NCBI GenBank assembly: GCA_000226015.1
Contig: JH152662.1
Coordinates: 115,877-148,418 of the forward strand
DNA length: 32,542 nt
Source of the DNA: Mnemiopsis leidyi
Taxonomy: Eukaryota > Ctenophora > Tentaculata > Lobata > Bolinopsidae
Reading direction: 5' to 3'
The notes beneath the pieces are model-generated. The model made no database searches, was not told the origin of the DNA, and saw only the letters and a list, made by a program, of their open reading frames with translations. Both the position numbers and the translations under genes were made by a program. Positions within the stretch are counted from its first letter, which is position 1. The number at the start of each line of letters is the position of its first letter. Below are positions 21,220-32,228 of the stretch, piece by piece.

Positions 21220-21462
21220 CTAAAACTGGAGGATCTTTGCGTCTGAACAGAGCTTGTTGAAAGAATCATCTGCTTCACCCATTTCTCTGACGAATCCGCA
21301 GCTGGCAAAAGTGAAGTTCTTGCCGGTTAGCGTGCCATTGTCGTCGAGCTCACCGATGTTGATCTGAACAGAGGCGTGATCCTTGGCTGATATGATACGG
21401 TTGGTGATGGAACACTTCCTGGGGATGTAGAGATCGACGATTTCACCTTTGTCGTTCTGCAT
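21220..21462 (-). CDS. RPS21: 40S ribosomal protein S21
   Basis: Small-subunit ribosomal protein eS21, 80 residues (human 83), in one exon. The family opening MQND.GE.VDLY.PRKCS and the block [11 protein letters not shown] are present, followed by RKC..NR and [12 protein letters not shown]. Start ATG 21462 matches the family start. Just upstream, TTTTGTCTTTAG followed by GCTCAAA gives an acceptor-like site ending 8 bases before the ATG, so the leader is probably spliced on, in cis or from a spliced leader. The gene lies 163 bp after RPL27 and 181 bp before NAXE, all on one strand. Confidence 0.96.
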   Translation of the reverse strand: MQNDKGEIVDLYIPRKCSITNRIISAKDHASVQINIGELDDNGTLTGKNFTFASCGFVREMGEADDSFNKLCSDAKILQF

Positions 21463-21625
21463 TTTGAGCCTAAAGACAAAATTGGTGTTTGAGCGGAATA
21501 GTTTTTCGCAAATTTAACGATAGAACATTATCAATAATCACAATTAAAAGCGAATCACAAATTCGAGGAGCCAGAGCAGTAAGCAATAAAACACAGCAAT
21601 TCTGATAAATAAAAACAGCATTAAA

Positions 21626-22036
21626 TTATATCCTCAGTTTTTGGAAGAACCATCTGCTCTTAGCGGTTTTGTATTTCTCCTCAAGTTTCTCTTTCACTTG
21701 TGACAGGGCCTTCCTCTTCTGAGCGGGGTCCTTGATAGAGTTCTTATTAAAAAGCTCCTTGTCCACGGACAGATCAAGCTGATATCTGGTGGGCTGGAGA
21801 TGATTGCAGTTGTACACTTTGACGAAGGGTTTGATCTTGCTTCTCTTGTTCTGTTTCTTCTTACCCATACTCTTGGTCACTTTCTTGGGGTATCTGGAAA
21901 TTCCGATCACGAGAGCATGGCCGTAGGGACGTTCGCCAGTTCCCTCTTCTTGGCTCTTGATGATAACTGCTTTTCGTCCAGCATTTCTGCCGTTGAGCAC
22001 CAGCACTACCTTACCGGGCTTAACAATACGGCCCAT
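21626..22036 (-). CDS. RPL27: 60S ribosomal protein L27
   Basis: Large-subunit protein eL27, 136 residues, the same length as the human protein, in a single coding exon. The N-terminal KOW motif is clear ([22 protein letters not shown]), followed by [35 protein letters not shown] and the C-terminal RWFFQKLRI. Start ATG 22036 gives the canonical MGR.VKPGK. The bases before it, AACTATTTCTAG then G, form an acceptor-like site directly at the ATG. The gene follows UBXN6 by 359 bp and precedes RPS21 by 163 bp. Confidence 0.97.
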   Translation of the reverse strand: MGRIVKPGKVVLVLNGRNAGRKAVIIKSQEEGTGERPYGHALVIGISRYPKKVTKSMGKKKQNKRSKIKPFVKVYNCNHLQPTRYQLDLSVDKELFNKNSIKDPAQKRKALSQVKEKLEEKYKTAKSRWFFQKLRI

Positions 22037-22197
22037 CCTAGAAATAGTTATTCGTCAGTTATTAATACATTGTAGCTTTTAGCTTTAAATTTGAGCATTG
22101 TCTAAAAATAATGAAGTACACCATCATAAAGCATAAAAGTAATAAGAAACATGAAACGATAAGAAAGCTCTAGAAACTATTGATAAATAGACAAATA

Positions 22198-22203
22198 TTT
22201 ATT
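22198..22203 (-). terminator. Poly(A) signal of UBXN6
   Basis: AATAAA on the minus strand lies about 190 bases after the UBXN6 stop and 162 bases before the RPL27 ATG. Confidence 0.65.
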
Positions 22204-22395
22204 ACAAGAACAATGTACACCAAAGCAAAAGAAATCATTTCCGTTAATTATCAAAAATTGTTCTGTTCAATAGGCATCTGAAATATACAATCCATAAACA
22301 ATTCATTATAAAAGTTTTACCACGCCGCTTTCACACCGAAACAGAATCCGCGCCAACATATTTCCAAAAATAATCCCATCAAAAGAAAAAATTCA

Positions 22396-24782
22396 TCAAA
22401 GGTCAGATAATTTACAAACAAGATCATCAGACAGTAGAGTAAACTCGGTCTGGTCTGATGTTGATAAGTTGAGAAGACCTGACGGTACAAGCCCCGCGGC
22501 TTTAAGCAGAGTTGAGTCCCTCTTAAGTGCCGGACATCCCGGGGTTATAAGATTAAATGTCACTGGATGACGCAGAGCACTCTCTACAAACTTGAAAATA
22601 GATTCCACGACATCATGTGCACTAAACGTTCCTGCGGAAAGGAATGAATTGGACATTTATATCAAAAAGGGGTTATATATTTATAAATGCGTTGACAGAT
22701 ATGAAAGTAACAATTTAAAAATTGAGGCACAGAAAAAGTGAATTACCTTGCAGGATGAGCCCATCAGGAAACCTGATTCTGATTATAGTGTAGTGATATA
22801 TTCTCATTCCAATTCCTGCATCACGGTCTCTCATAGCTTTGGTTCGCAAGATTTCACCCCGTTCGGCCTCTTCAGCTCTGAAGTAGTCAATCATGAGTCA
22901 TAAGATAGTCTGAATTATTGGGGAGAAGTCGGAAACACACAGTGTTTCCCAAAATTGATCGGTCGTATCTGGCCTCTCATCGGTCTATCGCTGTCACAGT
23001 GTCACGTGATGGGAAACATTTCCGACTCCTTTCCGAGAGTCCTGACGTCAATTGGAAGCACTATAAAGCAACAATATATTGTTTATTTCAGAAAACTTAT
23101 GAAGAATAGATGTGTCAGTGCGTGTGATATAGTGGCTTCGACCAAAATGAGAAATATACCTTCGCTTTTGTTCTGCAATGAGATCTTCTTTGGTAATGCG
23201 ATAGAAATCAGAAGACAATTCATATCTCTTCGATCCTACGGAGGGTTGGAGTACTTTAACATCACGATCGAGAGTAGGAGCCGCCTTTTTAGCGTTTTGT
23301 AACGTTTCAACGCATAGGTTCAAGTGTTCCACCGTTGGAGTTTCCAGCATGATGAAGTATTCTTCGTCATCTGAAGCAGAGTTTTTAAGAAAGGATTGAC
23401 GGAGAGTTTAGTATTGCAAAATCGGCTGTCATTGCAGAAAGTAAATTACTCAAGTAAGTAAATTACCTAACTTTATAAAAGGTTTTAACTTAAAAACTTA
23501 TGTGCGCGGCGCGCGCGAAAAATGAAGAAATTAGTGCACACTGAAGTACGTTCAACATAAGCTAAAAGAATTCGCGCGTTACGTTTAAGAACAGTAGAGT
23601 CGTCTTTGCGCCTTAGAATGCGTGTCTACGAAGCACATTCTGGATTAACTTAGTTTTAGCTCACAACGTGAACGGCCGACCCTTTCGTGGTTTAACATAG
23701 GCCATCGCTTAGGGCCCTAAAAGTACTGCATCGCGTTGGAGTGACTAAGATGAGATATGCATTTCCTTTTCGCGATGGGCGAGAATCTGATGAATCAACT
23801 TACAATCCATAATTGTAAAATATCCACTTAATAGAAGCACTGACCAGCCTCGTCAGCAATTCTGGTAAAACCGGCGATCTCCAGAAACTCCACCCCACCG
23901 ACAAGCGGCATTATTTTCTTCTGAACTCCGGCGTTTTTGACTCTGATTTTCTTGTACTTCTCGTCATCCGGACATTTTACCACGTTTTGGACGAAGAAAG
24001 CCAAGGTTTTTACTCCTACCGCTAGTTTTTCTTCGTCTTTGTTGAGTGTGTGTATCATTGTACAGGTCGTCTCCAGTGGCTTTAACTCCAACTCCTGAAA
24101 ATGTAAAATTGTTTATCATGAAACTATTGTAACTGTTTAATAACCATACCCAAAAAATTGAACAAATAAAACCTTAATATAGGATTAACAAGTACTAACC
24201 TTTTCCAAACAAGACTCAAAGTGAGCAGATATATCAGGTTTAGGACAAGACACACCACACACAGGACACACCATCTTGAGACCTAGTTGGGGGACAACTT
24301 CAGGTTCTCGTGGTCCCGACTGGACGGATACACTCCGTTCTTCTGATGCTTGTCTCTGGGGGAGAGGAGTGTTAGTTGTCGTCAGTCAGAACCGGGAACT
24401 TAAACAATAGGAACAATCGGGACAGCAGACAGAAACTTATGGTCAAATATTTCTGTCATAACTGTTTTCTTTCGAAGTTGTGAGGTTCACATACGCCAGA
24501 AAGTTGACATTTCAATAAGAACAAACATTAAACCTGCATCTGTCTCTTTAGCTCCAATTGTTGAGCTTTCAGTCCAGAACTCTGTTTGTTATTTGCAGCC
24601 TCAAATCTAGCTAACGCCGCAGCGCCGGCACTTTGAGCTGAAGCACTGGGCGGGCGCCGAGGAGTGGGCGCCGGAGCAGAGGACGGTCCCGGTTTAGGGG
24701 CTGGTTCTTCATTTAGTCGGTGTCCAGTACCTGCATCCGCAAACTTTACATCTGCTACCAACTTCTTGATAAACTTTTTCAT
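22396..24782 (-). CDS. UBXN6: UBX domain protein 6 (p97/VCP cofactor) with extra zinc finger
   Basis: Cofactor of the AAA ATPase p97/VCP in endolysosomal and ER-linked ubiquitin pathways. Six exons (24534-24782, 24200-24355, 23845-24094, 23160-23370, 22747-22877, 22396-22631) join in phase to 410 residues (human about 441). Order: the N-terminal VCP-binding stretch MKKFIKKLVADVKFADAG; a Pro/Ala-rich linker ending AAALARFEAANN; a C2HC zinc-finger-like CPVCGVSCPKPDISAHFESC; the PUB domain (TLNKDEEKLAVGVKTLAFF, EKYKKIRVKN, FLEIAGF); an RITKEDLIAEQKRR helix with LRTKAMRDRD; and a C-terminal UBX domain (IRIRFPDGLILQGTF, then LLKAAGLVPSGLLNL). ATG 24782 matches the family start. It sits between AFG1L (405 bp away) and RPL27 on the same strand. 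Confidence 0.94.
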
Positions 24783-24892
24783 GTTATCCGCATTGTAGGT
24801 GAATGTCAACTGTTACTCCTTGCCATGGCTAAATTCAGGATAACTTTGATCCTGAATTGGAATTGTTTAGAGATAAGTCTACGATTAACATA

Positions 24893-24898
24893 TTTATT
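24893..24898 (-). terminator. Probable poly(A) signal of AFG1L
   Basis: AATAAA on the minus strand lies about 290 bases after the AFG1L stop and 111 bases before the UBXN6 start codon. Confidence 0.5.
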
Positions 24899-25187
24899 GT
24901 GTAGAAATGAGGAAAGGGCCCAGAATAACCAAATTTGCGGTGAAATGGAAATTTATCATGTTACAAAAAAATAGTATTGTCTTCGAAGAATGGTCACTCA
25001 AGAAAAAATCCGGCAAATCATTGCATCGGTTGCGGTATCTCATAATGGCAAATTGTCACATAACATCGGATTTAAATTTACAAAAATATACAAAATCACC
25101 TGATATTCGATAACAACTAAATTAAGTAATAAATGTTTAAACCCATGTCCCATATAAAGTTCTGAAGTCAAATCTATGAAAAAATCT

Positions 25188-26925
25188 CTAAACTGAACTA
25201 CCTTCACCCCTCTCACTACTTCCACTTGCTCTCCCGCTACTTGCACTATAACTGCTTTCACTACTGCCACTTTCCAAAGAACCAGGTCTATGAGGTAACC
25301 CCCAATAATCATTACACTGCATCTCGTTAAGTCTACTGAGAGCTCTCTTATGAGAGAACAGCTCATCCTCCCCTGTAAACAAGCTCATAGCCTTAGCCTC
25401 CGCCAGAGTCAGCTTCAGATCGTCCATTAGAAGTCGGAGGTCGTCAGCAGCGGAGTCAGTGGAGACTTGCAGGTCGATTATCTGTATGATGGGAACGTGA
25501 CAGGATATAACCAGTTTTACAGCTCTGTCGTAGAACAAGTCCATCATGATGATAAACCGTCTGAGGGGAGTTTTCTCTTTCATGGAGAGTTGAGGGAAAT
25601 CCTTCACCAGGACGTGAGAGTATGTTTTAGCGATAGCCCTAAAATCGGAGCTGCCGTGGTTGCTCATACAGAGTTCCCGGAAGGAGGTAAGCAGGACGGG
25701 TCCGTGTGACACCCCCACCTGGATATCCCTCCCCAGAAATGTTAGAGTTCGGGGTTTTGCCTGCTCAACCTTCACCCCAGTCAGGTGTTCAAACAAGCGG
25801 TCCACACGCGCGTCGTCCAGCAGAAACGCTGCTTTACCGCCCGGTAAATCGAGCGGTTTGTTGTCCAGGAGGCGGTAGTCTACAGGAGAGTCCATGTCCA
25901 GAATCTCGCAATGTTGCTTGAGTAAAGGGATGAAAGGGAGGAAGTTAGATCGCTGAAGTCCGTTCTTGTAGAGATCCTCGGGGGGTCTGTTCCCGGTTGC
26001 TACCATGACAATACCTTGCTCAAACAAATGTTCGAACAGACCCTTCAGGATCATAGCATCCGCCACGTCAGTCACTTGAAACTCGTCAAAGCAGAGAAGG
26101 GAAGTTTCGGACGCTATTGACAGTGCTACTTCTCGTATTGGGTTTACTCCTTTTTTCTGGAATGGGACGGCGTTTGAAAGAATGACAACAGTGACCTAAA
26201 AGAAAAAACCCTTCCTTGAAAAGAATAATTGAAAGACACGTATGGTGTGCAGTTAAGGAATTTCTCAAATGTGTAACCATTACCAATTCCTTGTTACAAG
26301 ATGTACGCAACAACGTTGACAGTCCTATTTCTGATAAAACACACGTAGTTAGATAAGTACCTGTCTGAGCAGGGCGGGAGAAAGAGAGGACTTGTACTTG
26401 TGTATTCTCTCGTGAACGTCCAACATGAAGTCGTGGAAATGAGTTCGGAGTTTAGCTTGGGAGTGGACTTGGTCGTAAAACTGATCCATTATCATGGTCT
26501 TACCGCACCCCACCCCACCGTGAATGTACAGGCCGTTTATTCGGGATGTCCGACCTAAACGTGGGGAGGATTAATTGTTGAGAATGTCATATTTTACTAC
26601 TAGGGACGTATAGTATCTACAGTTATAGCTTATTATCTACAGTTATAAAGACTAGAGATATCTTCAGTTTCAAACGATCTGAAGAAGTAAATAATAACAT
26701 GAAAATTGAAGATATCAATTGTTAAAACTCATAAGAAGTTAGTAGTTACCTACTTGTAGAGGAGAAGAATTTGGAAAAGAAAGATTTGTTAGCAACAGGA
26801 GGCTGATTGGACTCTAACTTTTTTCCGAGTTCCTCAAACTTGCGAAGTAGAACCAACTGTCTGGGGTCTTCTAGAAGTTCCCCCCGATCTACTCTCGCTT
26901 TATACTGGGGAAGAGACTTAGTCAT
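25188..26925 (-). CDS. AFG1L: AFG1-like mitochondrial AAA ATPase
   Basis: AFG1/LACE1 family ATPase that promotes turnover of respiratory-chain subunits in mitochondria. Three exons (26754-26925, 26361-26554, 25188-26195) join in phase to 457 residues. A second in-frame acceptor at 26156 removes 13 residues and fits the family better. Motifs: QYKARVDRGELLEDPRQL at the N-terminus; Walker A GGVGCGKT (70-77); FHDFMLDVHERIH; Walker B LLCFDEFQVTDVADAMIL (about 155-172); the sensor-1-like VATGNRPPEDLYKNGLQR; RRFIIMMDLFYD; LFTGEDELFSHKRALSRLNEMQ. An unusual Ser/Gly-rich tail of about 30 residues follows. The ATG at 26925 gives no targeting peptide and an in-frame stop lies just upstream, so a further 5' exon may be missing. 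Confidence 0.93.
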
Positions 26926-27822
26926 GATTTTTTGCACACATTAGAACAGATTACAGACGGCACACAATCTCACCCACGAAATACCGATACACTGAATGTG
27001 ACGTACACTACATGCAAGAATACGAGACCAGTTTGAATAAAGCTCAATTTACTTTAGAACTAATGACAGTATTGCAGACTGACCGCTAAAAGAAAATTTC
27101 ATCGTGCAATTCAGGTTCAACGAATTTTAACATTCTATTCTACAAATACCTGATTAGTAAGGGTGGCGTAAAATCTCTGACTTTTGGGATGTCTGCAAGT
27201 TAATTTACACAGATAGTGGTTAGGACTATGTTGCACGTCATGGTACACGTCACGGTACACACTGCTGTACCACATTGTACCATATCTCCGACACACAGAT
27301 CGGAACATTTTTCACGACCATCCACCTCATTAGATCCTCATGTCACACTTTCATATTAGCTCAAATCTAAACAGTAAAACGGTATAAACGCTCGTTTTAA
27401 AGGTCATGAAATATATTAATTCTGCCTTCAATTTCTCTCCCAAATTTACAAACGAACAAAAAGCTGCTGCCATATCTGGCATCTGAGTGCAAGTAAACAG
27501 TTAGAATTGACTACAAATATTCAATCAAAATGTGTGTAATTATAATTCAAAAAACATTAACGTAAATACATTGAAATAGCATTAAAAATTACATAACGCG
27601 AACGGAAGATAAGAAGGTTTCGTATCGATAAAGAGAATGACCATCATTAAACATAATTAAAGGCAAACTAAAAAATTATAGACCTACAATTCACACAAGA
27701 AATGCTCCCGATAAGTCATCAATGAAATAATGCTCTGACTTGTCGCTAACAGTTCGTACAATAAGTTTGATAGTACGGAAAGGCGAGGAGTAGGGACTTG
27801 ACCATGGTACCAAATAGACCGC
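26926..27822. other. Intergenic between THOC5 and AFG1L
   Basis: I see no supported gene. It should contain the THOC5 3'UTR and the AFG1L 5' end. Around 27232-27284, CACGTCATGGTACACGTCAC and a following GTACC/GGTAC cluster form short direct and inverted repeats of unknown meaning. Confidence 0.5.
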
Positions 27823-29631
27823 CTACTCGTTAAGAATGTGCTGGATAAACTGGACAGAGGTTTTGTTGAGAGGTGCACGCTGGAATTCCGTGAGGACAGT
27901 AATACCACACATCTCGTGGACCCAACAGAAAACTCGGCCCACGTTCTTGTTTGAGATCAAGTCAGAGAATTTGGGATTTCTGAAAGAGTGAACGATCTAG
28001 AATTTTACTATTAGATAGGACTAGATATTAAGTTAAAGTAAAATTAGAAGCGGTGAATCTTACATAAAAGTATAGCTTCAATAGACGTGAAACTAGGACA
28101 GTGAAACTTACGTGAAAGTGAAACTAAGAGCCGTGTGCGGTTCTTTAAAACCGTCGTCCCCTTCACAGAACCGTCCCAAGACGTCGCTACTAAACGTGTC
28201 ATCGCACGATACCACATTGATATTAGGGTGGTGTCGAAATACGACAGTGTGCTTGTCTTTCACCCTTAGAACTATAAGTTGAGGATCAGGAGTCACCAAC
28301 AGTCGTAAGTCGTCGGGAAGACTTAGTTGATCGTTGTAGTGAGTGTTTTCGTTGATCAGTGGATCTTCTTCAGTTACGGAAATTATCACATCTGAAATTT
28401 TTTACGTCATCAATAATGAGTGCAGTCTTATTACCTTAGCGAAAAGAGGAACTACGAAATAAGTTTAAAAAGTATCAAATTGATCATTTCTGGAGACTAG
28501 ATATGAAATCTTGATAATATCCAACCAAACTGGCATCAGCACCATCTTAACCACCGTGGAGGCTGCAGTGTTACAGAACAATTCAGAGCAGAGCTGACTT
28601 CATCTGCCACAGTACACAGTCTCACTTAGCTTGGGCCTGCCCAAGATAATATCTGGTAACTAACGAACCTGGGAACTCCCTGACAGTTGCAGATAACATC
28701 TGGTGAAGAGTGTAAAGAGGTCCGGAGAGTGATGTGTCAGTAATGTTCTGACAGGCGGTGACTCCCTCCAAGAAGGGAGGGGTACTGATAGAAGACATGA
28801 TCTTCCGTACACGCTCCAGCTCCGACCTCATCTCTTGTTCTGCTTTGCGTAAAGTCGACACCTCATCCTCCAATGTGTTAGCATACTCGCACATTTTTCG
28901 CCGACCGATCAACTAGGAAAGATTTATTTTATTCTTTTGTAAAGGACCTTAACGTTCCGTGTAGTCCAACTTTTATGTTTAAAAGGAAATCACTTACAGA
29001 ATACAAAGCTTAACTTCATAAAATAATCTACTTTTTCATTCATTACAAAAGTTGGTTGGCGTGGCCCTTTTACCGTTTATACGAGTACACACATAGGAGC
29101 ATTATATAACTACAGTCCTATAATCCTAACATAAGCCAGTCACCTCTGTATCTAGTTTCGTCTTGATAGTCTTGTGCCCGTCTGATTCTGCCACTTCTAC
29201 AACTCCGTCTGCGGGTCTCCAGGGTCGAGCATCGTACTCCGTGTCCATGTAAGCCATGTACGACATCTGCTCCTCCAGTACTTCTTGCTTTTTGTCGCAC
29301 TCGTCCCGCAACTACACAGTATGGATTTATTACACTGGTACTCTTCTCTTTACCGTGTTCGGTTGATGATAGAGGTATGACCAAATAAAACATTAATTTC
29401 GCCTGTTATAAAAATTAAACACCTTAAGCTTTCACATACCTCATGTATCTTTTCGTATTCCATGTCAGCTTCCCTCATCAGCCTGCTGTGCTGGCCTGAG
29501 AGTTGAGCAAACAACAACATAGCGTCAGCTATCAGGTCCTCTTCGACCGGCCCGTCTGTGGCTTCTTTTCTCTCTCGTATTTTGTGAAGAAGAGTCGTCA
29601 AGTTAGTGCATGTTGTTTTGATTTGCGACAT
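27823..29631 (-). CDS. THOC5: THO complex subunit 5 (short form)
   Basis: Subunit of the THO/TREX complex, which couples transcription to mRNA export in the nucleus. Five exons (29440-29631, 29144-29311, 28669-28912, 28112-28391, 27823-27979) join in phase to 346 residues, about half of human THOC5 (683). Support: an N-terminal helical region (CTNLTTLLHKIRERK); the coiled coil KLDTELIGRRKMCEYANTLE to ELERVRKIMSSIS, which parallels LDWELEQRKRLAEKYR in human; LSGPLYTLHQM, parallel to LPPPLYVLF; and FRHHPNINVVSCDD, DVLGRFCEGDDG and GRVFCWVHEMCGI, parallel to the C-terminal half. The protein then ends, without the human C-terminal extension. An acceptor-like TTTTACAG lies 12 bases before the ATG. 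Similarity is moderate, so the family is likely rather than certain. RPL10 ends 246 bp upstream. Confidence 0.75.
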
Positions 29632-29877
29632 TGTTGTGCTGATCTGTAAAACATCATAAGAAGGACTTAAATTTAACTAGATAAAATCCATTAATCAATC
29701 AACTTGAATATTTTCTGTAATTTTAAACTTTCTGAACATGGGGATATACTTCTGTGACGCCAACGATAAAAACTGAATTCAGAAGTCAGTAATATGAAAA
29801 TTTGTTCAATCAAATCCTGATTGTGAGACAAAGGAAAGAGCATCATGTTCATAAATTAAAAACACATAAAAGTGATA

Positions 29878-30528
29878 TTAATCATCAGCATGAATCTTCT
29901 TCCACGCAGACAGAGGTCCGTGGTCAGAGATGTATTTGGCGTGTGATCCGGCGGGTATAAGCCTTTTGCAGCTCCTCCACTCCTCGTAGATGGTTCTCGG
30001 GAATTTAGTGAAGCCCCAATTTCGGCTAGGGTAGATTTTCTGCCTCCCGGGGAACTTCATTTTAGCTCTTCGTAGAGCCTCAATAGCTTGGGACTCATGA
30101 GATTCTTTGCATCTGATGGAGAGAAGAGATTCTCCGATGTTTACCCTAGCGACAGTACCCTGGGGTTTTCCGAAAGCCCCTCTCATACCTGTCTGCAGAC
30201 GATCAGCGCCTGCACACGACAACATTTTATTGATTCGCAGAACATGGAAAGGGTGAACTCTAACTCGGATATGGAAGGAGTCCTTACCACAGAACTTGAC
30301 CATGTATTTGTTGGCACAGATACGTGCAGCTTCCAAAGCTTCTGAGCTCAGCTGCTCTTTCTCATCTGAGACAAGATGGACACAAGCAGGGAAATCATCA
30401 ACGTGGGCTTTCTTACGTCCTAGATCATAGATTCTGATCTTAGGGTCAGGTACACCACGACAGAACCTTGATTTAGGATAGGGCTTGTTCTTGCAGTATC
30501 TGTAACACCTGGCCGGACGTCTACCCAT
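29878..30528 (-). CDS. RPL10: 60S ribosomal protein L10 (uL16)
   Basis: Large-subunit protein uL16, which completes the peptidyl-transferase region and is loaded late in 60S maturation. It has 216 residues (human 214) in one coding exon. It opens with the family start [21 protein letters not shown], then [52 protein letters not shown], and ends in [11 protein letters not shown] and the SDHGPLSAW tail. ATG 30528 is preferred to the in-frame ATG 30543, because an acceptor-like GATTACAG ends at 30534 between them and the family protein begins [10 protein letters not shown]. It is the first gene of the co-oriented series, with THOC5 246 bp downstream. Confidence 0.97.
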   Translation of the reverse strand: MGRRPARCYRYCKNKPYPKSRFCRGVPDPKIRIYDLGRKKAHVDDFPACVHLVSDEKEQLSSEALEAARICANKYMVKFCGKDSFHIRVRVHPFHVLRINKMLSCAGADRLQTGMRGAFGKPQGTVARVNIGESLLSIRCKESHESQAIEALRRAKMKFPGRQKIYPSRNWGFTKFPRTIYEEWRSCKRLIPAGSHAKYISDHGPLSAWKKIHADD

Positions 30529-30543
30529 GCTTTCTGTAATCAT

Positions 30544-32228
30544 ACAAATATCAGTTCATTAAATCAGCATAGATAAAAGATAATAAGAAATGAATTCAAC
30601 ATACGGAACAGATCAGGAAAACAACAAATTCAGGAAAACAACAAATTGAATTTATATCATGAAAAGCAAGGGTTCATTTTATTAAGATTCATAAAAAGCT
30701 TAAAAGAGAGGAAAAATCTTAGATAATCCTACTATTTATCAAGGGATTTCTGAGGCTGGAATGATTACGACATCCTCTTGGCTTAAAATTTTTTTAGTTG
30801 AGAAATTGTACGCCAAACTGAGACAACTGTCTGATATAGGAGAGTACAGACAATGAGGCTTGCGTACCCCCCTTTGCAACCAGGTTTTATTCTGACACAG
30901 TAACTGTTTTTATTTCAACATTTTTCAGACAAGTGACACTAGAGTTTCAACATTTCGACTGACCTGTAAACCATTCGTTTTCTACATAGGTAGATGAGTT
31001 TAAGTTTAAGTTCGCAATAGTGACAGACATTTACTGATAACTCTAAAAATTATCGATACCCTTGCACTGCTTCAGTCATGGTGAAAGCCAACGATTTGAT
31101 AAAAGCCTAAGCCAGCATAGAATTGATAAGTTGATTGGCTGTAAATTGGAGGTGGTCACTAAAACAATATTCACAGCAAAGTGAAGTGATTGCTGTATTG
31201 TATCGAAATAAGTTATAGAATGAACTTACCCTCATTTCAAAGGCAATATTATACGCTTCCTATAAAATGCCAAAGTTAGGCTTGGAAACAAAAAGTTGAT
31301 TGAACTGTTCGAACTAAGAAGGGAAAACGCCAAATTATGGACATATTTCGTCAATTATAGTAATCCAGCTAATAAATATTGGACTTAAGGAAAGTTTTAA
31401 AAATCGATTAGGGAGATAGGCCATGTTCAGAATTATCGGAAATAAGTAAATCAAATTGGTCAATTTTCTGTCAAGTGCTGCAATTCATAAACATCAAAAA
31501 CGAATGTTTCTATTTATCCTAGGTCCTTATCTATTCTATTATAAGAAGACCAATAATATGTATGTGTCAGAAATATCACTCCAGAAGATAGAAGGACCAT
31601 CGTATCATGCCAATAAAGAGAAGCATAATACTATAATGGAATAGAATACAAAATCATGACATACATCATCGCTGGATGAAAAAATAATTTAATATCCAAA
31701 CTGTGAAACTTGAAGCTAATTATTTAGCCCAATGCTCAATACTGTTTAAATTACTACAAAATAACTTCCACAAAGTCGTAGGAAATCACGGTTGTTTGTT
31801 TATCGCCAAATTTCGTGTTGCCGTGACATGCCATAATTCGATATTTCGCGGCAGTTTCGCAATTTTAAGTTTTTAACAAACTCTAGATGTTTTATTAATT
31901 TTCAGGTGTTTAACACTCACAAGTTACCCATTCACTTAATTTGGGAGATGTGATACGATCAAGTCATAACCATAGAATTTAATCTTGTAATCATTTCGGA
32001 TCAGATACCAGCCAGAGCATATTAACTTTAGCAAAAGCAGTGACAACTTTTCTGTCGTGACAAAAGTGCTTAAAGAAGGAATGTGCAGTGAGTTTAGGTA
32101 TATCTATATTGGATACTGGGCTGATTGATTCTATGTTAGTATCTCTAAGGCACATTTTTGAAGCTAACATGTACAAATATATTCTAGTGACGCGTGTACA
32201 GCGTTTCTAAAAAGTATTTAAATATTAA
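30544..32228. other. Non-coding region upstream of RPL10
   Basis: It must contain the RPL10 promoter and probably its 5'UTR intron. A strong donor-like AGG/GTAAGT lies on the minus strand at 31230. No coding frame with recognisable content is present, and the frames at 31456-31644 and 31991-32176 look random. Confidence 0.45.

Noticed and set aside
31230-31262. Short 5' exon of RPL10 (TTTTATAG acceptor, AGG/GTAAGT donor)
   Set aside because: The donor is good, but the exon is only about 30 nt and would create an upstream out-of-frame ATG, so it was not annotated without transcript data.
31991-32176. Minus-strand 61-codon frame upstream of the retrotransposon remnant
   Set aside because: It shows no similarity to known domains and no supporting signals, and is on the opposite strand to the reverse-transcriptase remnant.
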